From Trifolium pratense (lineage: Eukaryota; Streptophyta; Magnoliopsida; Fabales; Fabaceae), in NCBI RefSeq assembly GCF_020283565.1, contig NC_060059.1, positions 7,013,501 to 7,077,500 of the forward strand: 64,000 bases of DNA, in the 5' to 3' direction. The notes below the pieces were generated by a model. The model was not told the DNA's origin, did no database searches, and saw nothing but the letters and a program-made list of their open reading frames with translations. The first letter of the stretch is position 1. Each line of letters opens with the position of its first letter. This document shows, one piece after another, positions 48,743 through 60,100 of the stretch. The position numbers and the translations under genes were made by a program.

Positions 48743-50072
48743 TAGGTTAATTTTTTTATGATTTTCCAGTGAAAGAAGGAACGCGGTTTGATCATTGGGG
48801 ATAAAGGACTCCATGTGTTCTATTTTTCCGGTTCCATTTCACCCTAAGTATGACCGAGTCCATCCTCATTCGCTGAGATGATAAACTAAACCTGAGATAT
48901 AAGTTCCCAAGACATATTGGGCATTTCGCTCTATGGGGCAGGTTGAGCCCAAATGAGCGAGTTGGGGCTTAACCGAATGATACCCTGGAATTTTGTCCTG
49001 TACAATTATTGCTTTTTATTAATCATTGGGGTTGGTAATCCAAAGTTTGGCCGCGAGGTAAGTAAAGTCTGGTAAAAAATTATTTCCACCAAAAAATGAA
49101 CTCGGGTTCTCCCAAATAATTCGTCCTAAGGATAACTCAATATAAAAACATTATAACTAATTCTATTATATTCACATTAACATTCTCAAAATCCAATTAA
49201 ATTACAGTAAAAAAAATCCAATTCAATTAATATTATCATTTACTGTGATTTTTTTTGTTGACAATATCATTTACTATGAAATTATTTTCTGTTTTTTGTG
49301 GTCTTGTTAGTGTTTTGGTGGCTGCTATTGATGAAGTTGTAGAATACAAATTGGTATTTTGGTGCAAGGCAAGCCGTGGCAGGTTTTTGGTATGAAGTCA
49401 TGATCCTGTTCATTTTGATGGCTGCTATATAGTTTTTGGTAGGTATTGAGTTGAAATAGTTTTTACTTTGGAACCAGTCATGTGGCTTTTAAGCATATAA
49501 CACTTTGTCCTGTTTTTAGTTGCTTGATGCTTGCAGGTACTACTTTGTTGCGGAGTGAAAAAGTGTCTTTTCCTTAAATTTGTACTAATCGATTAAGTTG
49601 CTTTTCAAATTCAAATAAACTTTTATTTGGTATCAAGTTGTGTATCGGTATTACGGTGATGCACTACAATTTTATAGAAGCTACATTCCGTATAACTTTA
49701 GTAAAATTATGGTGGATTGTCGTGATTATAATAACACCGAGCATATACCAAATCTCCCTTTCAATTTTCCGATCTCTTCTTATTGGCGTTAAAACACCTA
49801 TTGTTTTTTCATTTTCTCATTTCTTCACAACAAACATATTTTCATTTTTTCATTTTCTCATTTCTTCACAACAAACATATTCTCATTTTAATAGCAAATA
49901 TATTATAAAGTTATATTCTCATTCCAAAAATATGATGCATAATTGACTTCGAGTCCAGCTGTAAACAAATGTTCATGCATTTGTTTGTAACAACAGGGTT
50001 TCCACATGCAATCTAATGAACAAATGAAGGATGCTAATTGGAGTTAATTGATTAAACTCTTGTGGATATTGT
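48743..50072. other. Gene-free spacer
   Basis: 48780-49070 is less AT-rich than its surroundings, but I cannot identify it. About 49800-49890 contains a 45-bp near-tandem duplication around tcatttcttcacaacaaaca. No gene was recognised. Confidence 0.4.
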
Positions 50073-50192
50073 TTTCTCAAATAGTTTAGTGGCTAGAATT
50101 TTACCTTTTAAGGTAAATAAGTGAGAATATCAGAATTCAAATCCCGTCTTTGTAATAATATATAATGTCTCTGTCAACTGAACTATGCTGAC
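50073..50192 (-). mobile_element. tRNA-derived SINE, family 1, inverted
   Basis: The minus strand reads agcatagttcagttgacaga (A box), then gggatttgaattctg (worn B box), then cttatttaccttaaaaggta and ctagccactaaac. This is the same body as at 14578 and 30978. Confidence 0.65.
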
Positions 50193-51125
50193 GTGAACAA
50201 CTATTATGAATATTTTGTGCCTTTGATTTTGTAATATCGTTAGCTATTTTGGTTAATGACTATTGGTTCCCTTTTTTATTACTATAATAAACTTATTATG
50301 ATAGTGTAATAATTTTATTTTATGGTACTTTGTTACCACATTTTGGATAAACTATTATACACTTGATTTTTCCTTTTATCATAAAAAAAAAAATAGTATA
50401 CACCTATTTACTCTATTATATGTATTGCATTTAATCTATTATTTCTGTTCTGTTTTATTTTTGTTTTATTTTATTTAGGTCATCACAGATGACTGAATTG
50501 ATACTAATTTAGAGTTTTTAGGTTTATATAATTTGGAGAAGAAAGAATAGATTAGTTGGAATAAAACGGTAAATGAACGGTAAAAAATTTCTGTCAATTA
50601 AATTAATTCCAGTATATGTGAAAAGTGACATGTTACTATTTAAGGTGTGTTTGATTTAAGAGAAAAAATCAGGGAAGGAAAAAAAATATGAATATGATAT
50701 CAATGAATGAATTTAGCATTAAATTCTCTATTTCGTTAGGAGTTCGTCTTGTACTTGAATTTGAGTATTTACAACAAAAGAATTTATGAAAGTCTACAAT
50801 AGTTCCATTCCAACATAACATAAAAAATGAATCTTCCTTAGAAATAAAATCATGTTAAGAGCACATGTTAAAATATTTATCTAAAATTTTAAAAAATTAT
50901 ATTTAGTAGCATAAAAATATTTAATGTTTAAAAAGTATTATTACATTTCTATTCTTAACATTGAATTTGAACCTACTACAAATCTGCAAATATGGGACAT
51001 TGGGACCCTTTCCACCAAATAAAGATCCAAACATGAATGATACGTGTGATGAAGTGAGGTTAAGGACCCCTTCATTTACTTGCTTCGATCCTCCAAGTGT
51101 CCTGCAGTGGAGACATGATCAATAG
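50193..51125. other. Gene-free spacer
   Basis: AT-rich. Nothing recognisable. Confidence 0.5.
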
Positions 51126-51127
51126 TA

Positions 51128-51252
51128 CTCGTTTCGTCCCAAAATTTAATGGAAAATTGATAAAATAAAGTTGATATATTTAGCCTCAATTTTTAACCAA
51201 ATACATCAACTTTCATTGATCAATTTTCCTTTATATTTTGGAACGGATGGAG
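51128..51252. mobile_element. Stowaway-like MITE, 125 bp
   Basis: Left end CTCGTTTCGTCCCAAAATTT pairs with right end atattttggaacggatggag, with opposed atcaattttcc words inside. TA duplications at 51126-51127 and 51253-51254. Confidence 0.85.
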
Positions 51253-51262
51253 TATATAACTA

Positions 51263-51383
51263 CTGTTTGATACAACAGAAAGAAAGTAGAAGAAAAGAAA
51301 ATTACGCAAACCAATGCATGAAATGCATTGATTTGCGTAATTTTCTTTCGTTTCACTTTCTTTCCGTTGTACCAAACGGTCCC
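51263..51383. repeat. Near-perfect hairpin, 121 bp
   Basis: Arms of about 58 bp (ctgtttgatacaacagaaag and its complement) meet around caatgcatgaaatgcattg. It starts 10 bp after a Stowaway-like MITE. It resembles a small fold-back MITE; no target duplication was found. Confidence 0.8.
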
Positions 51384-52302
51384 ACATGCATATTAGCAGT
51401 ATTAATTACTACTAGTATTTCTAAAAATAACAACAACAAAAAATCTTTCTATATTTTTGGTCAATATATTTTTTTTTGGTACACAATATAACAATTTTCT
51501 AGAATTCTAGTATTTAGTATTATGGGATACGATGCGGTAGATACAAAATTTTTGGAAAAATACAGACATCATTTACTTGTTACTTCTAAAATTTCAATGC
51601 AAATTGATTATTGTTTTGTCAATATTATTAAGTATTTATTACAGAGAGAAATAGATAAATAAAATTATACTGTAATTAATAAGAATAGATTTTTTTTTGA
51701 CAAAATTAATAAGAATAGATAAAGAAATAATTTCATAAAAAAATAAAAAAAAATTATTAATTTCATCCGTATGCTTAAATAACTTTAAAACAACAAACAA
51801 AAATAGAGGGAATACGAAGCTGCATCATACTAGTACACATCTATTTTTTTTTAAAAAAAATTGTGTCCAATGTCAAAACGGAAGGTCACAACACCTCACC
51901 AACTATGTTTCTTTTTTGGAGACCAATGGTAGATTCCTTGAAGAAGAAGTTGACCTATTGGAAGACTTACATTATTGAATTCTACTAGCTAGTATTTTTT
52001 TTTAAAGGAAAAGTATATAACATTTCATTATTTAAAATGTCTTCATAAATTGAACTCTATTTTGTTTAGTATATTCTGCTGTATTTTATGTCATTCAATA
52101 TACTTATGAGATAAGTGATTCGAGAAAAAATTCCCCTATTCAAAGGAAATGAGGATGTGTTGGATCATCGGGAGATATCCGTTCACATTTCCAAGTGATT
52201 TGATACCAGTACTTAGCAAGTTGTGCATTAGTATGTGCACGGACATGATGTACTTTCACTTGAGGTTAGGAGCGAGCAAGTATTCTAGGAATTATGGGAA
52301 AG
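51384..52302. other. Gene-free spacer
   Basis: AT-rich. The open frame at 52149-52361 has no recognisable domain and runs into the LTR that follows. Confidence 0.45.
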
Positions 52303-53021
52303 TGTTGGGAATTCGAACCGAAAACCACACCAATAATACTTTTGATGTGTGGGACAAATGAAATTGAAGCAACCAAAACAAAATGGATGAGCAATAATTA
52401 ATAAATCAACAATAAACGATGAAAGCGATAAAGAACACGATGAAATTGTTTACCCAGTTCGGTCCAATAATGACCTAGTCTGGGGGAGAGAGAGCTCTCC
52501 GTTCCACTATGAATGATTCAACTTGATTACAAAGATTCAACCACAAAGAGTTACAAGATTTAGAGTTTTCCTAAATCTACCCTTTTCCCGAATCTCTTCC
52601 TGTGACCAAGAGATTCAATCAATAAGTGTTTCTAAGGTGTTACAATCACTTCCCCAACCCTAGAGATTACCCAAGAGAAACCCTCTAACACTCTAGTCTT
52701 TATGTTGGAGAAAGAACCCTAAAAATCACATTTTTCCTCCCTCTTACGGCTGAAAACATAAAACAGGGGATATATATAATCCCGCTCCAAGCCTGGCGCA
52801 GCCCAGGCCAAGCCTGGCTCAGATGGCAGAGAGCATCACCCAAACCTGCATTTTGATTGAGCCTGGCACAGCAAGCATCAAGCCTGGCTTGATGTCCTGT
52901 AACAAGACCAATTTTCTGTTTTCCTTGCACAATTCAAAGGCAATAACCAACAGAAAGCAAACCCCTTTCTTCAGAGGAATGCCTCAGCCCAGACTCATTA
53001 ATACCTGAGCACAGTGGAACA
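52303..53021 (-). repeat. Probable solo or orphan copia-type LTR, 719 bp
   Basis: On the minus strand it runs from TGTTCCACTGTG at 53021 to GAATTCCCAACA at 52303. It includes a TATA-like tatatatat (about 52770-52778) and repeated aagcctggc words in the upstream part. Neither a primer-binding site nor a polypurine tract is convincing beside it, and flanking pentamers do not match, so it could be a solo LTR with worn target sites or one end of a deleted element. Open frames across it are not taken as genes. Confidence 0.5.
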
Positions 53022-54813
53022 CTTTCTAAGAACAACACGGTGAACAAAAGATAAGAAAGTACGAATCGCCAACTGCCTGTTGAAAAAAATGAGGAAAGAA
53101 AGAAATGAAGAGGATAACGAAATAGATACAGGCTGCAGAGTCTCAAATTACTTCGAACTTGTGCCGAATGCGGGAAGTCCCATTAAGGACTATGTATGCA
53201 AGGACATTAGGCCATTCACAAGAGATTTTCCTTATGGGGGAGGGCATACAAAGTAAGGTACGAAACTAATTTTCTCAATGTTGATGGTTCTCTAGTCAAG
53301 ACGATGAACCCCCGAACCATATTTGGAAACTAGCTAGAAAATGGAAGTGGAGTGCAAGAGAAGCAAGTATTACAAAACGATGTAATGCGTCATGTAACCC
53401 TATCAAAACTCGGAGTTAGCTATCTACCGTTGTAAACCTTACTGTTACATGGGAAAACTTAACAAATCAAGTAAGACTTGGTCCGCAGTCAATAACCTTT
53501 TACCGCTAAACTTAACAACTATGTTTATCGAACGATCCTTCATTTCTAAATGTTAGCATGTCCTATTCGTCCTTTAATTTAGACATTACATGTCTGTTAG
53601 TAGCGCTTTAGTTTTGAATCCTTGCACATGGATCATCCTCCAATTTCAAAATCTTCAATAGAAGGCTTGCATAATTCAATTTAAAATTTTAAACGGGTTG
53701 CAAATTGTTTTTTTTTTTGGTATTGTATAATGCAAGAAGATAGATAGATGCAGCCAAATATAATAAAAGTAATTTACGACAACTAAAGATGATGGATCCC
53801 TTTCAAAAAAGAACCAAAAATGATTGAAGTTGATTATGATGTTTCTTTCTTTGATTGTGGGTCTTCCTCCCCGTAAACCATGTGCTCCCGCTTGAATCCA
53901 TGCTATATCACTTCATTGTAGCTCCTTTTTCCAAAATAGTTGTAATTATTCAAGTTTGAAGAGTAGGTATCTGTCTATATTTCAAAAAATTGTGCTTTTA
54001 GGTAATCAAAGTTATCATTTGTGTGTAACTGTGGAGACTAACCTGAGATTCATTTAAATGGTTAATCTCTTCCAAAAAATATTTTTCATATACACCGGCT
54101 GAAGATCGAATTCGGGACCAAATAATTAAGAAGCCCAAATATCTACTATTTATACCACACTATGTTGATATTGATATTTTGATCTTTAACATGTCTTTTT
54201 TTAGTTTATAATTGTCGAAGGTAATTCTTTTCGAGTCACGTTAAACTTTAAATGTAAATACTTATTTTGTTGGAATTTAAACTTTGATTCACAGTATTGT
54301 GAAATAGTATGCCTTTCTATTAGACACAACTATGTTGGTTTAACTGCAATAAATTTATGTTGGTGTTGACAATTTTTATTTTTTAAAATAGAAGTCACCA
54401 AAAAACGAAGGAGTATTCAAATGATTAAATTTATGTCCAACAAAAATCAAATGATTGAAATGAAACTAGACAATGTATCTGGACAGGAAGCAAATGAGTA
54501 TTCATTTCGTGAAGAAAAAAATCAGGTAAAAATGAATTTGGGCATGTATTTGGTATCTATCCATGTTGTCAATGATTATCATTTTTCAGTCTACTCTACT
54601 GGAATAAATTATAAGCTAAATGCATAGTTCGCTTAATGTTCTGATTTTTTATGAAAATAAAATACTTTTTTTTACAAAAAATACATTTTGTTAAAACTAC
54701 CTTGATGGAGATCTTCGGTTTAGATATGCAATATTATTTATTTTAAGAAAAGTTTGTCACTCATTTGAGTCCTACAATATTCGAGAGATTAGTCTTCATA
54801 ATTGCATATGGAC
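53022..54813. other. Gene-free spacer of mixed composition
   Basis: 53040-53560 is noticeably less AT-rich than the rest and has no recognised coding sequence; an organelle-derived or old LTR-element origin is possible but unproven. The remainder is AT-rich. No gene was recognised. Confidence 0.4.
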
Positions 54814-54825
54814 GATACCCAATTT

Positions 54826-55003
54826 TGTTTTTTTTGGGTTTTCACCACCAGTGTCCGGCTCATTGGGCTGCTTAATATGATTTGGGGGTCAGTTCTAACA
54901 TCAAGTGGTTCCAGTCCCCTCCTGATCACAGTTGTGGGAATCGAACCGTGATCCTCCCTACTAAGTTCAGCGTCAATCACCATTAAACCAACTAATGATT
55001 GGT
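54826..55003 (-). mobile_element. tRNA-derived SINE with 12-bp target duplication
   Basis: The minus strand has A box ttggtttaatggtgattgac and B box cggttcgattcc, followed by gaggggactggaaccacttg and ccggacactggtggtgaaaa. gatacccaattt is present exactly on both sides (54814-54825, 55004-55015). This is a well-bounded SINE of the type common in legumes. Confidence 0.9.
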
Positions 55004-55130
55004 GATACCCAATTTACACATAACAAAAAAACTACCTTAATGGTATTTATCATAGATATTCTCACATTTCACATTTCACTTTTCTTAACCTCCCAGTAAT
55101 ATTTATTTTGCATTAAACACTGCGCTATAT

Positions 55131-55220
55131 AAGCCACTAGGTTTGGTCTAGTGGTGAAGGGTTCGGATAGTACTCTATAGGTCCTGAGTTCGATACACAG
55201 TTCATTGTAAATCAAAAACA
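55131..55220 (+). mobile_element. tRNA-derived SINE, family 2
   Basis: A box ttggtctagtggtgaag and B box gagttcgatac (55187-55197), then ttcattgtaaatc and an A-run. Related to the copy at 45850. Confidence 0.65.
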
Positions 55221-55383
55221 CTGGTTAAAAGTGAGTTGAACAGAATTGGTTTATGTTTGGATACATTAATGTAAAAGTGGTTCTTATCAACTTATGTTGT
55301 TTGGATAAATTGGATCAATTTTGCTTTTGAATGTATAATTACTAAAATGAGTTTTAGTATTTTTTTTTAAGGGTTTTAGTATA

Positions 55384-55507
55384 CTCCGTCTGTCCCAAAA
55401 TATAAGGAAAAATTAGTCATTAAAAGTTATGTATTTGGTTAAAAATTTGGACTAAAAATACATTAATTTTGTTTGATTAATTTTTTCTTATATTTTGAGA
55501 GGGGGAG
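55384..55507. mobile_element. Stowaway-like MITE, 124 bp
   Basis: Left end CTCCGTCTGTCCCAAAATAT pairs with right end tatattttgagagggggag. TA duplications at 55382-55383 and 55508-55509. Opposed aaaaattag / ttaattttt words continue the hairpin inward. Confidence 0.85.
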
Positions 55508-55509
55508 TA

Positions 55510-57144
55510 TGTGTTAAACTATAATTTTTTTTTTCTAGTTTAGATGATTACTAAATTTATGTTAGTATTGTTATAAAAACAATATGTTGGTATTATTCTG
55601 TTCCAGAAACTCTTTAATTTTTTAAAAAAATTAAAAATAATACTTTTTCATGTTGATGTACAACTTTTTTAATAAGCTATGGTTGTACTACTTTATTTAA
55701 GTAGAGTTTTTTTTATTAAATGTAGATATACTAATATTTTGCTGTAAAACTAAAGAAATGTGACGTAATGAAATACATACCCAATTAATTAATAAGAACA
55801 GAGGATAATAATGAAATAACGAAAAGATGTGAATGCCATACACTAGAATCGAGTATAACCAACGCAGAAGCTTCAAATATTGGCTTCGTTTAGAATCGAT
55901 TTTGGGCATTAGAATTGTGTTGTCCTATTGCTACCCAAACAGCTTCACTAAACAGGAAACTCACGTTTAGTGCCAGCAACGTGTGTTTAACTCATTCCAA
56001 CGCCAATCCAAACAAGCACATAGTAGTTAGTAAGAAAATGATTTTTTTTGTTCTTGAATGTTATTTGGAAGTATAGAAGTGGGCCTATATATAAAAATGG
56101 TAATGTAGCTTAGGAAAAAATAAAACCATAAAATTACATCAAGCATTTGCTTTCCTAAAAATAAATAAATTTGCTCCTGTGAATGTGAATGTCATCTATA
56201 CCTTCAAAACACACTGCAATTTTAAATCTGTTGATGATCAATTCTATTTTTGAGTGATATATGTGCATAATTTATTAGAATAATGAGATGATAATTTGGG
56301 AAGAGCAAAGCACACCGGAGGAAAATAAACTTGGCCACTTAATATCTGGATTTTCATTGTATTGAACAAAATTTGTGGATTGGACATAACTCACGATGCT
56401 ATCAAACTTAAATATTTGTTGTTCAAACAAACTCTATTACCTTTGACAGAAAAAGGACGAGAGAATGAAATTATGCATCCACGATTGAACTAATTCTGCA
56501 TAAAATGAATCTTTTAGTGTTTCATAACTATGACACTGCAATGTTAAATATAAATCAATCATTAGGAGGCATATCATTTGATGATAGCCACCAAAGCATG
56601 CTGTTATTGGCACATTAAGAGAGCCTTTTCATTGTTGTATCTTTTGTTCACAATAATTTTACTACCGCAAACCACAACCACGACCATCGATGATTGTTTC
56701 ACTTGTAATCTTTTCACCCAAACAAATAAAATCAAACAAAAGTTTGCTGGGTCCTAACCGTGTAAACTCTATATTAAGATTGATTTGTAAAACCAAACAA
56801 TAAATAGCTTCGCGGAATTAACAAATAAGGAAAACAATCTACCAAAAAAATAATAATAAGGAGAACAAAAGTAACACTCTGCAGTAAGCTAGGTTGGATA
56901 GCTGGGATCATCGCCTCATATGTCATTAATAATATACAATATTAAACATTAATTTCTCAACATAATAATTACCCTTAGAATACACTTCATTGATTTTACG
57001 TTAATTGAAAAAACAAATCAATAACTGGAAACATATTCTTCTTTTCAAAACATCTTTACACAGTTATGTTGGATGTGATTTTTCATCGGATATATATATT
57101 TAAGTTATATCAACTATAACATTAGTGTACCTCTTTACATTTTT
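55510..57144. other. Gene-free spacer downstream of the kinase gene
   Basis: Near 55870-56020 there are MITE-like words (ttagaatcgattttggg, ccaatccaaacaagc). The last few hundred bases may be the kinase 3' untranslated region. No other gene was recognised. Confidence 0.45.
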
Positions 57145-60100
57145 TCACTCTGTATTAGTCAGCTTTTGTGAAGTCCGTTTTCCCTCGGTGCAAAAGGGAG
57201 CATGGAAAAACTCTACAGCTATTTGAATAGCGAAAGACCTCCCCTCCCCAGTCGTCTGAAAATAAGTGGATTATAATAGTTTGAGCTTGACATGTTAAGC
57301 ACCATTAGTTTCTGAACTATTCTGCAATTTGCACATTAACAACTATGATTAGACCAGCGAAGCTTTTATGAACAGAAATCAGCTATGCTAAATGTTTATA
57401 TTAAATATCAAAAGATAAGAACCATTTTTAAAAAAAATATAATAACCGTTAATATAGTTCACCTCCACTTCAAGCAAAAGATTTTCAAGTTCAACTCTTA
57501 TCTCAGTGAAGGATGGACGACTGCTTGGAACAGCTTCCCAACATCTTTGCATCAAATCTAATAGCTTAGGGTGCCCATGCTTTGGCAGTTCTGGTCGCAG
57601 TCCCTGAAAAGATGTACAAATCCACAACCAGGTCGGACACAAAAGTGCAAACTACTGGTTGAACACTGCAACTTATACAGTCAAGGTAACATTAATACAA
57701 TGTTGTACTATCATTACTCCCTCCGTCCCACAAAATATGCCATTCTAGCAAAAACGTTTGTTCCAAATTATGTCATTTTACAATACTAACTAATCATTAA
57801 TACAATCTCTCTTTCCAATTCTTTAAATTTGTCTTTCCCATACCAATAATGAAGGATAATTTTGTAAAGTAACACAGCTTTTTCTTTCTCATACAAGACT
57901 GACTACCGTTTTTAATTTGTGTGCAATTGCCAAAAGATATTTTGGGACGGAGTATTTAATATCTTCATTTATGTGGATTAACAATAATCAATTGCCACAG
58001 TTTTTTTTTTTTTGGACATTGATATATTGTATAATATTTAATCTATAAATAATTTGCAATGTTCAATAGTATATCCTCGGGTTTAGGCGATAAAGAGGGC
58101 GTCAATACAGTAGGTATGGTGTTTGTAAAGAAGGTGTGCATTATATTGGATATGTTGTTGTCGTGCAGTTTAACAGAAACAATTTATTGAGGTCTCAATT
58201 TACGCTTCAAACATAAATCTCACTGATAAATAAAGAACAAACCTGTCTCACACCCAAAGCAGCTTGTAGTGGAGTCATGGTATCATATGGTACCTGCAGT
58301 ACCAAAAGGAAAAAAATATGTATCAGTTCAATAAATTGGAAAGGAAGATAAATAAGAGAATAAAATACTATAATTCCAATTTCGGCTATACCTTTGCTGT
58401 CACTAGTTCCCACAGTACTATGGAAAAACTGAACACATCTGCCTTCTGATCATAAGGCTGGTGGTTTATGACCTTGAGGAAAAAATGCAATAGCAGTAAG
58501 ATACCCAATGTAAAACCACAATAAAATAAAACAAATATATCACATGGCAAACACATCTAGTACTGACAAGAATATAGAGCATACAAAAGATAATTATTTC
58601 CTTGCATTCTAGATTAGGTTTAGGCAGAAAAGGAAATGGAGAGAAAGTTCTTGGTTGTCCATTATAATTAAAGGCAAATGGTAACAAGCTCCCTAAGGGC
58701 ACATTTTAAGGAACACTATAGAAATATTGTATTAAAATCTGTGCCTTCAATTCCATAAAAATTTTAATATTATTTTTTCAATACAAATTTCTACTTTTAG
58801 ATTCCTTAACACGTGTCCTTAGACCCATAATTAAAAGCTTAAATGATAAAAGATGACAAATAAAACATCATGATATTCTCCCTGATTGGACAAGTAAGAA
58901 AACAACCCAGCTGACACTTCTATTAGGAATAAGATATTTGGTGTGCCAAGGAACGCTAGAGTATCATGTATTATGCTGAAGCTCCTAGTTGTTTCCATAT
59001 ATAGTTAAGCTTCAAGATGTTTCTACAGTTACCGACTTTTATTGCATGTTGAGATCCCACATTGACAAGAGATATGGCCAAAGTAGTCCTTATTATGAAT
59101 TAACCAGAACCCTTGGCTTTACATTACCCATTATTACTTTCAACATGATATTAAAACATGAAAAAGCATAACAGATTTTAATTTCAAATAGTGAACCTCT
59201 GGTGCCATCCATCTATACGTTCCAGTTTCTGCAGTCATCACTCCCCCCTGAATTAGGAATCGGGCAACTCCAAAATCTGCCACTTTAACAACCTAATCAG
59301 AAATGAAAAAACAACTTATAAGATATAGAATTTCATAAAATAACAAACATGCAGCCAATACTTCCTTGAAAACAAAATAAATGCCAGTCATCATAAGAAA
59401 ATTTAAAAATATTCAGCAGCACAGCAGTAATTCAAACTTTTCTCAGTGTATTCATACGTTGTGTGTATCCATCAGCAAATTGGCTGTCTTCAGATCCCTG
59501 TGAATTATGTTGTTTCCATGCAAATACTCCATTCCCTTGCAGACATCAATTGCAAACTTGAGTAATTGAGACAGCTCCAAGACATTATGATTTTTGTGCA
59601 AGTAATCATATAGACTTCCCCCAGTCATATACTCTGCAAGAATATACAGAATTGTGAAATATAGTCTGAATACAAATAATGGTTGTAAGCTTTAATTTTT
59701 ATTTCATATTTCAATTATTCAAGGGATTCTCGTTTGTGTGAATGAAATGAGGATTAGATACATTACTCATCTAATATGATATTTCTTCAGTTTCGACATC
59801 GGTGTTCAAATTCAAATAAGGTTCATAGAACTTCTCCCACAGTGATTCTCTTGATCATTTTAACTTCAAAATTTCTGCCTCCATACCAATTAATTGTCTC
59901 TCCCAGTAACATTTTTTCTGGTTTTCAACTAGAGTATCTTCACAAAAATATTGTAGAGTAATATAAGAGGCCCTACCGACAAAGTTTTCATCAATATCGG
60001 TAATTATCATACTACTAGTATTAAAAAGGACCAAGAAGGGTATGGGCATAAGATTTTTTTTTATCTATTCTGTGTGTAATTGGGCCTATTTGTTTCAGAT

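Noticed and set aside
51263..51383. MicroRNA precursor
   Set aside because: The arms pair almost perfectly over their full length and it neighbours another MITE; without small-RNA data a fold-back MITE is the safer call.
54936..54990. tRNA gene, because of the ggttcgattcc B box
   Set aside because: The surrounding sequence does not fold as a tRNA and is bounded by a 12-bp target duplication, so it is a SINE.
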